Shown one piece after another: positions 36,301 to 49,500 of a DNA stretch of 64,000 nucleotides. The notes under the pieces were generated by a model, which searched no databases, was not told the DNA's origin, and was given only the letters and a program-made list of their open reading frames with translations. The first letter of the stretch is position 1, and each line of letters opens with the position of its first letter. Origin of the DNA: Agaricus subrufescens (lineage: Eukaryota; Basidiomycota; Agaricomycetes; Agaricales; Agaricaceae). The stretch is taken from NCBI GenBank assembly GCA_029945375.1, contig CM057063.1:2787894-2851893 (forward strand), in the 5' to 3' direction. A program made the translations under genes and the position numbers.

Positions 36301-36651
36301 GGTCGGGTTCTTTTTCTTCTTTGAAGTCTTCCCATTTGGTCTGGAGGCGTCGTAAGTGTTCCGGGAGTGAGAAGTTGGTGTGTTTGATCGAGCATTCGGG
36401 TGGGCATCTTGAGAATGGCGCAGATTTTGGTTTGCTTTTTGGGGCTTCGGCAGACTTTGGCGATGTGGCCCGGTTTTCCACAATTATAGCATTCAATGTT
36501 GGATCTAAATCCCTGGTTTCGGCATTCCTTCTTTATGTGGCCAAATTTGCCGCATTTGAGGCACTTGGGTTTACCATTGGCATCCCATTCCAACTTTCTG
36601 GCTCCGATTTCCATAGGTTGCCCGTTTCCTCCATAGGTGACTCCTGTAGCA
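33360..36651 (-). pseudogene. gypsy gag C-terminus and pol, with chromodomain
   Basis: Reading 5' to 3': two CCHC knuckles (CLKCGKFGHIKKEC, CYNCGKPGHIAKVC), reverse transcriptase (FVPKKDGSLRLCQDYRKLN, catalytic YIDD), RNase H, an H2C2-type start of integrase, the integrase core (IDMIGPLP, SDRGPQFASKF), a GPF motif and a C-terminal chromodomain (QYLVHWKGYD...EDMWQ). I find no aspartic protease between the knuckles and RT, so that part seems deleted. Breaks: stops after NACQAR, after TTMLLN, after EPKL and after NFVNYK, and a frameshift before DVFHPSLL. RNase H has Asn in ETNASNVG where Asp is expected. Integrase has Lys in QTDGQTKRINQ where the catalytic Glu is expected. Confidence 0.85.
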
Positions 36652-36672
36652 CATCAGGAAAACGTTTCAGTC
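36652..36672 (+). repeat. Plavaka left terminal inverted repeat
   Basis: Reads CATCAGGAAAACGTTTCAG then TCCTTA. The opposite end (57818-57838, reverse complement) reads CATCAGGAAAATGTTTTAG. Two differences in the first 19 bp, both transitions. Confidence 0.75.
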
Positions 36673-36839
36673 CTTAGTATGACTTAGGACAGATTGACTT
36701 AATCATGCCTTATTCAACATTGCATAAGGTGCTTAAGGTACATTAAGTACATGTTTAAGGAAAAAACAAATTTTATAAGTTTGTTGTTCTTCTACATTGT
36801 CCTAAGACACATCATAAAGCATTAAGTCATTTCATATGG

Positions 36840-37100
36840 TCACTAAGTAAGAATCATATACAGTATTTGGTAGCATAAGTAGCTTTCATGACAATAAGTT
36901 GGACTATCTTAGAATAAGTCACAGTAAATGTCATAAGTAGAACCATCTTGGAATAAGTAATACTAAATATCATAAGTAGAACCACTGTCTTAGAATAAGT
37001 AACAGTAAATGTCATAAGTAACACCAAATATCATAAGTAGAACCACTGTCTTGGGATAAGTAACAGTAATTGTCATAAGTATCTCTATTAGAATTGTGCT
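36840..37100. repeat. left subterminal repeats of Plavaka
   Basis: Several imperfect direct copies of a unit built from CATAAGTAGAACCA, TCTTAGAATAAGTAA and CAGTAAATGT. Subterminal arrays like this are typical transposase-binding regions in DNA transposons; binding here is inferred. Confidence 0.55.
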
Positions 37101-37178
37101 AAACATTATGAAAGTCTAAATTATCTGAAAGACTGCTGTTAGCTTTTGAAAGTGTGGGCAATTATACACTTACCAATA

Positions 37179-40100
37179 TCATTGTGCAATCTCAAATGCA
37201 TGATGATCAATATATTTGTTGACATAAAATGTCCAAAAATTGTCAAGTGATGTCATGGATGAGGATCCTCAGGGAACTGTGAAGTCATCTTCAAAGTATG
37301 GGAGAAGATGAGCTGCTCGGTAAATTGAAGACAGAGGAATAATATGAAAGTCAGGATGAGCACCACGAAAACAAGGGCGGACCATCCACATTCCTGTGTC
37401 TTCATCAGGATGTGTCTTGATATAACGATACTTACGAACAAGAGCACACACATGCTCTTTGTCCTGGAAACTAAATGAAAAAAAACAATGAACACGAGCA
37501 ATACTCAGTCCACTGCTAATTGTGTTAGCACCAGGGTGATCTCTGATGAACACAGTGTCAAAGCGCCTAGGTCCCCCACGCCAGGAATCAACAGCCCGAA
37601 TCCGCTCTGCTTTCACACCATTGGGGGATCTAACATCACTTGGTGCATAAAAGTGAGCGACTGCGGATGGAAAGGTTGTGACTAGAAGAGACATGCACTG
37701 GTCAAATGTGATATCATCATCACAATTACACAGATACAAATGGAGGAGCCGGTCAAACTTTTCATGTGAAAAGTTAGTAGCAATTGATGCAAAAGGTACT
37801 TTGTTTGCTAGAGTATATATTAGAGATAATATATTGATTCTAGTATTGAGGAGACACATACCGGTTGTCCTCCTTGCAGGAGCAACTCTATTCCTCCCTT
37901 TCTGTATTCCAACAGGTGTCTCATTATTCTCTTCATCATCACTATCACCCTCTCTACTGCCACCAAGTGACAGAGTATTATCCTTTGGCTGGCCAAGATC
38001 TGGTATATAACAAGTGTGAGTGTTATAGAAAAAGTATATTCATTAAATAGAACATACTTTGTAGAGATGTATCAAGCATACCAAGTTTCTCAAAATGAAT
38101 CCGGGCTGCAGCTAGAGCACTAGACCGCCGATTTACTTGGAGGATCTGATCAAGTGCTTTATGCCGGTTAGACCTTCGGTATGGATCTTTGACAGCTTCA
38201 ATATGCATTGATTCAGTAATAGAGGAGCAGAGCCCATTAGGAGCACCAAATGCTCGGATAAGAAAAAGATAATGGTCCATAGCATGTTGACGAGGGGGTG
38301 TAGAGTTATCTGGTCGAATACCAGATGTGACAAAAATATCACGATACTTTTGGAAGCGGCTATGTGCATCTTGAAGATCCTTGAGATCATCTGAGTCAAT
38401 TATTTCGCGACGAACGATATAAGTGAACTCAATAAATGCACGAAATGTACGGATGATTTCCATTGGAACATAACCAGCAAGAGCTGCCAGGTATATCTAT
38501 AAGTATATGAATCAGAAAGACTCCAGGCTAAGCCGGAGAAATATACAAACCTTCATTAAGGCCTTCGAATCATTTCCAGTCCACTGGTTGAATTCACGGC
38601 CAGTAGGGAAATTTCGAAGACCTGTGAAAGGTGGTGCAATCGAGATACTAGTGCCATGTCACTCACAATAGAAAAGTATAGTATCAAAATGGCTACTTAC
38701 CGGTGGTCTATATCATCAAGAATTTCTTTTGCTTTTCGAGGTGAATCAGCATGAGCATGTATATATTTCTCTGTCCAGTCAATCAGGTGATCTTTAAAAG
38801 TTCCTTTTATGAGCTGATGAAGGATATCCGGTGACAAATTTTCATAGATAGAAGCCCGAGGGAAATATTCTGTAAAGGGCTAGTGAAATGAGATATAAAT
38901 GTGGTAAAAAAAGAGGAACATGTGCTTACAATAACGTCTCCAATGAGTCCATACTCTTCCCAGAGTACCCCAAGCTCGAAATGCTTCACAAGTGCAACTG
39001 TATGTTCTACAGTACGGGGGATGGTGGGCTCGCCTGGAGGTACACAAAGGCCAAGTGATGGTAGTGCGAGACATCTATTACTTATCTGAGTATATAGATA
39101 GATGTAATCGAATAAATGCACACTTACCTGGTGCACCAGTTTTGTACAACGCAAGCTAGTGCACACTGCTCGGGATAGTCTGCAATGTAGGGCCCTAAGC
39201 TGAAAATCGCCCTCCGAAAATGCCCATCCCCACATTTCACCACCCGTGGTCTTGTCATAGCTGGTTTAAGACTTGAGAGGATATGTTGAAGTGATGAATG
39301 AAGCAGCTGGCGTTTGAACTTTCGAAATGCAGTCGTGTTTCTGTATTGTGCCTCGGCTAATAGTGTACTCGTCATTTGAAAGTTAAATGAAATTGAATAT
39401 GACTTACTCTTAACGTCGTGAAGGAAACCTATGAGTACAATTCCACCACGTCGAGTACGACGGGTGTTATTATGGATGTTCCCAATAGATAGATAGAGTG
39501 GCCAATATGAATTATCACCAGAGCCTACTGAAACTGTCATCTTATCACTTCCGAGTATTATCGGAACAAACATTGCATCATGAGTACGAGGATCCTGGCT
39601 AATCTCATCCTAGAAGAGTATTATGTTAGAGTTAAGAGTGAATCATAGAGACAGAAAGGCTTACCGCTTGTCTCCATGCCCAGTCACCAGACATAAAATG
39701 TTGGAAGCGATGCTTAGAATCAAAGTATTCATGATAGGGCGAATAATCAAACTCTCCTTCGAAGTCGGGGTTCTTTATGAGTGTTTCTACAACGGCAAGA
39801 GGATCACGGTAGTGGATTGGGTACTCTGCCTCCATCCAAGCTGGGCGCAGTTCCGGTTCAGGTTCTGGTACGTCGAGTCCACCCATATATGTGATAGTGG
39901 CAGACTGCCATGATACCTCACCATACGGGATTGCATCAATAGTGGCATAGAGATGTTTGTGGTTGGTGAATGGTGAACTCCCGTCTCTACCAGCCCAAAG
40001 GCGCATGAGCTCATTGATTTTTCCAGCCGACATCTCCTCGCTCGAATACAGGAATTCAGCAGTCTCGAACTGATGCCTATTTTCGAATGGAAACCAGTCT

Positions 40101-41048
40101 GTGTCTTGATGATCGATAGGCTGTGTTGGGGGTACACCAAGAGGGAGTAAACGTCCACCTGCATCACAAGGTGCACCTATGTTCCAGTGTAAGTTGAAGT
40201 TGTGTACCACGTAGCTATAAAAGATCATTACTCACCCGTTAGAAATGGATGATGAACACGCCTCAAGCGGGGTCCATCGTCTACTTCCGGGGTGTCTGAT
40301 GACGTGGCTACGACCTGAGAAGTTTCTGAGGGCGGATGACGGTCGTAGTCTTGTTTCAATTCAATAAAAACGATAACAAAATGTTACAATAGGACGTACG
40401 TTCGTTAAAATTCTCATCAAGACCTGCGCTGGATGATATCTCGGGTTGGCCATGATAGCTTGGACGAGCTTGGGGATCTAGAACTAAAGGAGTGGCAGGA
40501 GAAAACGCTCCTGCTACAGATGGCTGCTGAGACCGTTGAGTCCCAGCTGACGAGGCGGCTGGTATCATGTTTCGTGTAGACAAGGGCGTTCAAAGGCTTT
40601 GATGCTCCGACATAGTATCTTTGGCTCCAGGTTTCAGCCCCGCAAAATTCAATCTACTGACAGCATCAGAGTCTGTGCCGGAACCGTCGCTATGAGCCTT
40701 AGGGTATGATTCGGTTATAATGTTGATGGACATGATGAGGCAAATGATTTCTTACCGACATTGCATAGTCGTTGTCCAAAACCTCACCGCCAAGCGCCAC
40801 ATTACAATCTGAGAAAGAAAAAAAATATCATCAGCCATGCTGGTAGCGTTATTAGAACTATTTAACCGTGGCATACCCGATCCAAGTTCCGGTGACGGGT
40901 TGGGGTTCTGAGTCGTGCGGGTGGTGTGCTTGTGTATAATATGTTGTTTGAGACCTCGCTTGCTCTTGACCCACTTTTTGCAATCGGCGAAAGGGCAGGA
41001 GATCGAAAAAGGCTCGGGCTCATCATTCGAGGTCATGGTTGTGGGCAT
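37179..41048 (-). pseudogene. Plavaka transposase with N-terminal C2H2 finger, two TGA codons
   Basis: Twelve exons: 41048-40877, 40808-40756, 40697-40400, 40349-40236, 40176-39665, 39609-39408, 39356-39128, 39074-38930, 38879-38701, 38647-38551, 38496-38058, 37999-37862, plus the last 37798-37179, total 3,198 nt (1,066 codons). A C2H2 finger (CPFADCKKW...KQHIIHKH) opens the protein. Family landmarks follow: HHPFLTG, DTDWFPFENRHQFE, EFDYSPYHEYFD, FMSGDWAWRQA, VPIILGSDKMTVS, LYLSIGNIHNN, CGDGHFRRAI, GPYIADYPEQ and, at the end, FYVNKYIDHHAFE. These match the Plavaka/KDZ transposases of Basidiomycota. In-frame TGA at 40592-40590 and 37271-37269 interrupt it; in both, CGA is the simplest ancestor. 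An upstream in-frame GTG exists, but ATG 41048 is the likelier start. Confidence 0.85.
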
Positions 41049-41363
41049 GGAGGACACGGAGGCAGTAGGAGCCAGTACCTAATGAGGAATAGATCAAATA
41101 ATCACTACCAGTTTCAGCCTGAGTATCCTGCCAGCGTGACTTACTGAATTATGTGTAAGGTACGTACCCCCAAGGCCCTGCCAATATTGGCAGCAAAGAG
41201 TTTGAACTTTGACATAACACGGCCACAGGTTCATTCTTACCGCCATTACAGCTACCCCCACAACGTTGTCTTTGAATCTAGCGTATACGTCTGCTCAAGT
41301 AACATTAGTGAGTGACTTATTGAGAAACGGTTGTGCAGGTAGCTTACTATTGTATCAGAAAGA
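41049..41363. promoter_or_regulatory. bidirectional promoter region of the Plavaka genes
   Basis: About 315 bp separate the transposase start (41048, - strand) from the partner gene start (41364, + strand). No other coding structure lies here, so the two genes probably share a divergent promoter. Individual elements were not identified. Confidence 0.45.
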
Positions 41364-41689
41364 ATGCCGATGACAACTCGTGAGGCGAACAAAACCAAGC
41401 GACCGGCGCTTGTGCTCCTTCAGGCGATGTCACCAAAGAAGACGAGGCGTAAAGGGAAGACGCGAAAAGGGAAAGAGATGCCCTCTGAGGAAGGTATCGC
41501 GCAAGTATCTGAAATTGAAGTAAGGCAGGCAAAACTACACAGCGACGCGTCCAGTGCAACCCCAGTAGGGACTACGCGCGCCGCCAGTAGAGCTGGAGCC
41601 AAACAAGGAGACAATGGCACCCATCAAGGTGCCTTGAAGTCGCGAAAGAGGCCGGGAAAGGTTTCTGTTCAAAGTATCGGCAGTGATGT

Positions 41690-42061
41690 TATTGAAGATA
41701 CTTCGGTAACGTCCCAACTTTACTTCAATATCTATTTTAAGGATCATTCTATTTTCGTCTTTTCTACATTTCTCATTCTTTCACCGTGACCGTTTACATT
41801 CTCTATTATACCTCTTACTATACAGTTTTTCCTTTCCTACTATACAGTTCTACTTTGCCGTTCTCGTGCCGAATACTTATACCACCAGCCACCGATGTCT
41901 CACCTCAGCGGTCAACATCACTTTGTTGACGTTGAGGTGAGTTTACCTTTCATGTACTCTCGTTTACTGGTAGCTGACATGTAGTTAGCATTTACATTTC
42001 CTTTAGGTAAATAAAGCGGTCAACATCACTTCGTTGACGTTGAGCATTTACATTTCCTTTA
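41690..42061 (+). repeat. copia 1 5' LTR
   Basis: 372 bp, no difference found against 52537-52908. Contains a 43-nt hairpin (41899-41941) and a duplicated CATTTACATTTCCTTTA block around a second, shorter hairpin. Confidence 0.92.
41899..41941 (+). promoter_or_regulatory. conserved hairpin in the copia LTR
   Basis: CTCACCTCAGCGGTCAACA pairs with TGTTGACGTTGAGGTGAG around a 6-nt loop, with one bulged G and one G-U. The same fold with the same bulge occurs in the second LTR (52746-52788) and in the diverged solo LTR (28132-28161), where a C-G pair is replaced by T-A. A second, shorter version occurs at about 42017-42044. It probably acts in the transcript. Confidence 0.6.
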
Positions 42062-42073
42062 GGTTATGGGCCC
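42062..42073 (+). other. primer-binding site of copia 1
   Basis: GGTTATGGGCCC immediately follows the 5' LTR. It is complementary to the anticodon arm of initiator tRNA-Met (the half-tRNA primer known for Drosophila copia), not to a tRNA 3' end. The same sequence follows the copia 2 LTR. Confidence 0.65.
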
Positions 42074-45000
42074 CGGTCTGTGAACCTATATCAACAAAGT
42101 GAATTTTTGAACTAGCCAAACCGCTTACTTTAACTTTACAATATGTCCAACACTGGTGGGAGTGCCCCTCCCATTTTTGCCGACAGCGCCAAGTTCAATG
42201 GGATGAACTGGGTTACATGGCGAGGACTGATCCAGATTGCCGCCGACTTACGAGGAGTGTCTGGGTATCTTGACGGTACCATACCAAATCCCTCCCCACA
42301 ACAAGCTAACACCACCACCACAACACCAGCCGTTCCTACTGCCCCCGCGGCCCCTACTGCGACAACGGTTACTACAGCTACTCAGACCCCTGAGACCCCC
42401 TGGGAATCCATATCTCCTACTCCTGCCGAGTGGAGAGTCCGCAACGCCTGGGCTATGGGTCTGCTCATCTATAACACGACTGACCCCCTCGGACTCGGTA
42501 TCAACATCCAAGGAAATGCTGCCGATGCTTGGAAGTCATACATCGACGGATACCAAGTCACTTCTGAAGTCGCATTAGCGAACGCCGAACAAGACCTCCG
42601 TAACATGTCCTACAATGATGGGCAAGACTTCATCGAATTCATATCCAAGCTCAGGACCAAGTGGTCGAATGCCACAGCGCTCGGCGCAAAGATTGATGAC
42701 TCCGCATTCAGGATGATAATCCTGAACGCACTTCCCCGATCTTGGGACTCCATCGTGGCTACTCTATACACCACCACTAGTTCTCGCGACGCCATTAACC
42801 AACTTATGACGCACTGGGCTAGGATCAGCCGAGATCGCGTCGTAAACCCTCAAACTACTGCTGCTGCCCTCCGTGCTGATGGCAACAGTGGCGGTGGCAA
42901 TAGTAGCAGTGGTAATAACAACAACCAAGCCCGTGTGTGCACCAACTCGAATTGTAACAGGCGAGGCCACACGATCGAGAATTGTTATTGGCCTGGAGGG
43001 GGGAAAGCCGGCCAGTTCCCACCTGGCTTCGGGAAACGTAACAACAGGAGACCCCCGAACAACAACAACAACAGTTCTTCCACCCAGCAGACATCTGCGA
43101 ACAATGTTAACGAAAATGCAGAACAAGTCTTTGCCTTGATGACTCACACCCCATTCGACACCTACGCCTCTGAGGTACCTTCTCAAATGCCACTCCAACC
43201 ATTGCCCAACTCTGATCCCATCACGCCTATCCATAGGTCATTTAAACCTGACCTGGTGTTTGGGACGACCGATATCAGAGATGTGTTGGAGGATGTTCCT
43301 AGAGTGCTTACCTCACATATACCACAATGTCTAAATGTCCATACATCGGTTAACAGAGCTTCGACGCTCCTTGATTCTGGCGCTAGCGACCACTGTTTCG
43401 TGGCTAGGGAATCCTTCTCCGAATATCAGACCATATCACCACCTCGGACTGGGAATTCTGCGGGGAAGGGATCCACATTCTCGATTGAAGGCACTGGCAC
43501 TGCTCAATTCGCCACCACTATAGATGGCGTCTCGTCGAAAATCTTGATGACAGACGCACTTCACACGCCTCAACTCAGGTCGAACTTAATCTCCGTTTCG
43601 AAACTGGTGAATAAAGGGCTCAGTGTGAGCTTTGAGGGGAACATGGCCAGAGTGAAACAAGCCAGTGGAAAAACCGTACTCACCGCTGTTAGACAAAATG
43701 GGTTGTACGTTGTACCTACGGGTGGTAATGAGGATGTTAACGCCAATACTTTCCAATCGAAGAGAAAAGCAGTATCTTTCGACGTGTGGCATCGAAGGCT
43801 GGGTCACGCTGGTGTTGATGCTCTGAAGGGGTTGGTTAATGGAGGTCTGGTAGACGGATTGGAGATAAGTGGACCTACAGAGATGAAGGCGCTCTGCGAG
43901 GACTGCATATATGGAACGCATACGAGTCACCCATTCACTGAGTCAACCAGCGCAGAAACAGAGGCTTTAGAGTGCGTTTATATAGATATCTGGGGACCGG
44001 CCTCTACCCAGTCAGCCGGGGGTGCAAACTATTTTATGTTGATTATTGACGGCGCAACATCCTATCGCGCCGTTTATTTTCTGGCCTCGAAATCCGCGGA
44101 TGCGACGCTACGTGTGCTTAAGGAGTTTCAATCCATGGCGGAGAGACAAACAGGGAAGCGCTTGAAGAGGGTGCGAGCGGACATGGGCAGAGAATGGTGC
44201 AACGTCGCATGGGACGAGTACATAAAGACGCATGGCATCACCCTGGACTTCACTACCCCTTACGCTCACCAGCAAAATGGCAAGGTCGAGCGTTCCATGC
44301 GCACTCTACTAGATACCGCCCGGACTATGCTAGCCGACTCTGGCCTGCCACAGAAATTCTGGGCTGATGCGGTCCAGACGGCAGTCTACACGCGCAACTT
44401 CATCCCGAACTCTCGCAAACCCGCTGTCATCCCAGCTGGAGTGTGGTTTAACACTCGACAAGATGTCTCCCACCTCCGTCCCTTCGGCTCCACTGCATAC
44501 GCACACATCCCTCGCGAAGTTAGTCCTTCAAAACTGGCGCCACGTTCAGCCAAGTTGACTTTGTTAGGATACTTCGACCGGTCTGGCTACAAGCTGGTGG
44601 ACCGCACCACTGGGTCTGTCTACAAGTCCAGGGACGTTATCTTCGAGGAGTCCCCACCTCATTTCTCCACCGACCCTATTGTCCGTTTCACTGCCGATGA
44701 CCTCACGCCACAAAACACAGCGATTGCGCCGCGGCCAAAAGCTATCACAAGCTTGCACCCTCCTGTGAACCCACCACCCCCTCCACCACCTGCGACACCG
44801 AACCAACCCGCCACGTCATCATCCGGCCCCATCCTACCCCCGCAGTCGGGAGGCTCTGAACTTGCACGGGATAGCGAAGATGAGGTGTCAGACGCCGTGA
44901 TACCTGGGGGAGACTTGCCAATTGCCATTCGGAAGGCGAAGAGAGACACTAGAGCATCGGCGAGGATGAAAGACAGTCTCGAGTACCTCAGTCGCCCTAC

Positions 45001-46212
45001 AGCTAGCATGGCTACAACCGATCTTGACGACTTCGGTGTTCCCTCAACGTTCACCCAGGCCATGAAGCGTCCTGAGCTGTGGCTCCAACCGATGTTGAAA
45101 GAACTGGCTGTCATGGAGGCGAAGAACGTTTTCCGACTTGTTCCGCGGCTGGTGGGCAAGAATGTTGTGAAGTCCAAGTGGGTGTTCGCCAACAAATACA
45201 ACGATGCGGGGGAGATTGTGGATAGGAAGGCAAGGTTGGTGGCGAAGGGTTTCACGCAAGTTCTTGGGGAAGATTACGATGAAACTTACGCCTCCGTGGC
45301 GCGGCTGGAATCTGTTCGGATGGTCTGTGCCATAGCGGCTTCCCGTGGGCTTCGACTATGGCAAGTCGATTTCGTATCTGCCTTCCTCAATAGCGAGAAT
45401 TCATTCAAGATCTACATGGAGCAACCGCCGGGTTTCGATGAGGGGGGAGATAACGTTTGGATGCTCCTCAAAACCCTTTACGGAACGATGCAAGGAGCCC
45501 ATGATTGGGCTATCACTCTCGAATGCGCATACAATGACCACGGCTACTATACTTCAAAGGCGGACTCCCAAGTCAGATCCAAGGTAGTCAATGGCGAGTT
45601 CACAATAACGTCGACATGGACAGATGACATACTAGGGGCGTCCTCAACAGAGGCTGGGGAAACTGCGGCAAAGGAGGAGCTGAAGAGTAGCTACGATATA
45701 AAGGATTTGGGGTCGGCAAAGTATATCTTGGGAATGAAGATTGAACGTAGAGATGACGGGAGCATTAAACTGTCCCAGCGGGCATATTCGGAGCGTGTTC
45801 TGGGGCGTTTTAACATGGATGAGGTGAAACCGCGGAGCACCCCCCTACCGGCTGGGCTGACGCTGTCGACTAAAGACTCGCCGGTTACTGAAGAGGAGAT
45901 GCGCAATATGAGAGAAGTACCATACCGCGAGGCCCTTGGCTCACTGATGTGGTTACAGGTAGCGACTAGGCCAGATCTTTCCTATGCGGTGAACCTTCTC
46001 TCTCGCTTCGCTCACAATCCTGGACGAGAACATTGGAATGCGCTAAAACACACCCTTGCCTATCTCAAGAACACCTTAGACTATGGTGTTACCTACTACC
46101 ATAATTCCAACCTGAGGCCTTTCGGATACGCTGATGCTGACTATGCGGGTGACATTGATGCCCGACGCTCAACAGAGGGACATCTTTTCTTCATGGCAGG
46201 AGGACCGGTATC

Positions 46213-46543
46213 TGTTAAGACAGCAGCGACACACGCATAGCGGTGAGCTGATAGACTTACTGATAGAAGTAGCTTGAGGACGAGTAATACGACGAGGGCG
46301 ATGAGAGACGAGAGAATTGTATGATTATTTACTAGATACACAGGCCTTTATATACTACTCTAGGAGGCTGTGCGCATAGACAAAAGATATTTCTCATAAT
46401 AGGACGCGTAAGCGTTCATGCATAATTGTTGGAGCAACAATAGATCGCATCGCAACTAGAACAAAGAAGCATCCATAAATAGATGCTGTGCATAAGTCAT
46501 AATTCGTACAGAGCTTTGTAAGCATCAATGTACTATTCTAACA
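46213..46543 (-). repeat. copia 2 3' LTR
   Basis: 331 bp. Differs from 51807-52137 by six transitions. Confidence 0.92.
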
Positions 46544-46580
46544 CTCCTCCATGCTAAAAAGCGAATAGAATTATGCTGCA

Positions 46581-49500
46581 TTACTGCGCAAAGAATTCCA
46601 TGCCAAGCAATTTTCGGATTCGTTCAAACTTGACCTTATCTAAATTTTTGGTAAAGATATCGGCCGGGTTTTTGGTTCCATCAATCCAACAAAGATCGAT
46701 TTTCCCATCTTCCACATACTGACGGACAATGTGAATCTTCACGTCGATATGTTTTGAACGTCGTTCTTGAACTGGGTTTGAGGCCCAGAAGATCGAACCT
46801 TCATTGTCAGCGGACAATTTAGGAGGGAGGACATCGAGTCCTGCTTCAGTAAGGAGCTGGTGCATCCAAACAAGTTGCTTGGAGCAATCAGACAGCGCCA
46901 TATACTCTGCTTCTGTAGAAGAAGCGGCAACGGTTTTCTGTTTTCTGCTCAACCAGGATACACACCCGGAAGCTAGCGTAACATAGTTACCAGTGACCGA
47001 TTTGCGATCGGTGGGATCTTGAGCCCAGTCTGAGTCCGAGAAGGCATGCAGACCTTTATTAGATGCGCCATTAAACACAATGCGGTACTTGCGAGTAGCA
47101 AGGAGATAACGGAGGACCCAAAGGCCCGCTTCGAAATGCTCTTCTGCAGGGTTGGCACACTGTTGGCTCAGCTTAACAACAGCGTAAGCGATATCTGGTC
47201 GAGAACCGATCATCAGATACATCAAAGATCCCACTAGTTGTTGGTAGCGGGTCCGAAGAGCCGGGTTGACAGGTTCGCTATTGGGTAGGAACACGAAACC
47301 AGACTTGAGGGGAGTTTCTGTCGGCTTAGAAGCGACGTTGAACTTCTCAAGGATCTTATCGAGATAATCGACTTGATCGAGAAAGATTCTCCTGTTCTTT
47401 CTGTCGCGCGTGATTTTCATCCCTAGGAATTCTTTACATTCACCAAGGTCACGGCATTCCCATTTCTTCATAAAGCGATTCTTCAAGTCTGTGAAGAGCT
47501 TGGTTCGCTTGCCAATTAAGGCAACGTCATCAACGTAGACTAATGCAATGATAAGTTGCTTCGTCTTCGGACAACGGTAAGTATAAACACCGGCATCTGA
47601 TTGACAGCGCTTAAAGCCTAATTCCTTCATGGACGCGGTCAACTCGCGCCACCAGGCCAAGCCAGCTTGTTTCAGTCCGTAAAGGGCACGGTGTAGTTTC
47701 CACACTTTCCTTTCGGATCCTTTTAATCGGAATCCTTCAGGTTGCTCCATGTAGATTTCTTCATCCAGTTTACCGTATAGGTACGCGGTTTTGACATCTA
47801 CGCTTTCAATCTCCCAATCCTCGAGTGCGGCAACACCGAGTAGGAGACGTGCGGTTTCATACCGGACCACGGGAGAAAATAACTCATCGAAGTCAACGCC
47901 TTCGATCTGGGAGAAACCTTTAGCCACAAGTCGAGCACGTTTTCGGCCATCGGACTTTGTGTTAAACACCCATCGATTCTTAATGGCTCTGCGACCTTTC
48001 GGGAGATCCATAAGTTCATATACTCCTCGCTTTTTTAGGGCTTGGAGCTCCTCCACGCATGCAGCAATCCAATCTTTGCGATCATCGGGAGAGAGATCTG
48101 CAAGGTCTTTGAACATGACTGGAGTCTTGCCTTTTTTGACTGCAGCTGCGATTAGCGTTTCGATAAATTCGAGTCCCCCCTCATGTACAAGACGTTGTAT
48201 ATCCTCCATATGATCCGAAGGTGGCTGGCTTCTCTGGGTTGGTTCCGGAGATTGGTTGCCAGATGGAGGAGTATCAGGGGCCAATTCTGGCTCGACTGAT
48301 GGTACTGGTCCGTTACGGTTCCATTTAGGTGCTCTATCAAATTCCCGTGCCCGTCGTTCTCGCCAGGGGAACCTTTGCCTTAGACGGTCTTCTTGAGGAC
48401 CGATCACATCTTTGGCAGGCGGGTAGGGTTTTCGAATATCTCGTTCGTTCGGTTGGCGTTCAGATTCGCCAGTAGCTCTAATTTTATCCAATAGACCTTC
48501 TAAGTCCTTTTGGAGATCCTTGACAGGATCAGAGCGATCACCGTAAACGTTATCTTTCCGCATTGGTGCACGTCGTTCGCGACCAGATCTCCTCGGATTT
48601 CCACTGCTTGGCCCGGGTTCGGGTGCAGGTGGTTGAGGAGGCGCAGGCGGAGGCGACCTTTGCGGGGATGGAGCACGACTTGGGGTTCTGGGTCTGGAGG
48701 GACCCGAACTCGGTGTAGACGGTCCGTGAGGGGGTTTAGGAGGCGTAGGTGGTAAGGGTTTAGGATCAGACCCATAACCATATGGAGCAGGAGGGGAATC
48801 TCCGCTATTATCAGATTCATCGTCATTATTTGTTGACGGAGGTGCCTTAGGGTAACCACGTGGATCTGTTTCGGGACATTTTGGGAAATAGTCCTCCTCG
48901 AAAATGGCGGAAGGGGAGACGAACAAGGCGTTATTTTTAGTATGCCTTATGAATTGGTAGTTCGCTCCTCCAGAAGAGTAGCCCACAAAAATCATCAACT
49001 CGGAACGAGGAGATAATTTGTTTACACGTTTCTCTTCGGGTATGAAAACATACGCTCCACAGCCAAATACCCTGAGGTTGTTAATCTCGGGTTTTTTACC
49101 ACACCATTTTTCATATGGTGATTTCCATTCGAGACGTCGCATGGGCGTGCGGTTATAAACATGCACTGCGCATTGTATAGCGAACTCCCAGTAAGAATCA
49201 GGGAAGCATGCATGTTGTAGCATGGCTCTTGCCTTATCAAGCAAGGTTCGATTTAATCTCTCAGCGCGACCGTTTTGTTGGTGCGCGTGAGGAGCGGTTG
49301 TCTCGTGTATTATTCCATTCGAGTTAAAGAAATTCGTCATGTCCGAGGACATGTATTCGCCACCATTATCAGATCTAATGCGTTTAACTGAAGTATTGTG
49401 CTGATTTTTTATCATCGCAACAAAGTCTTTCAGCGCTTTGAATGCGTCCGACTTATTTCTAAGAAGGGCAATGGTGCCGACTGACGAATAGTCATCTAGG

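Noticed and set aside
41049..41057. GTG start for the Plavaka transposase
   Set aside because: ATG at 41048 is in the same frame three codons later; fungal nuclear genes rarely start at GTG.
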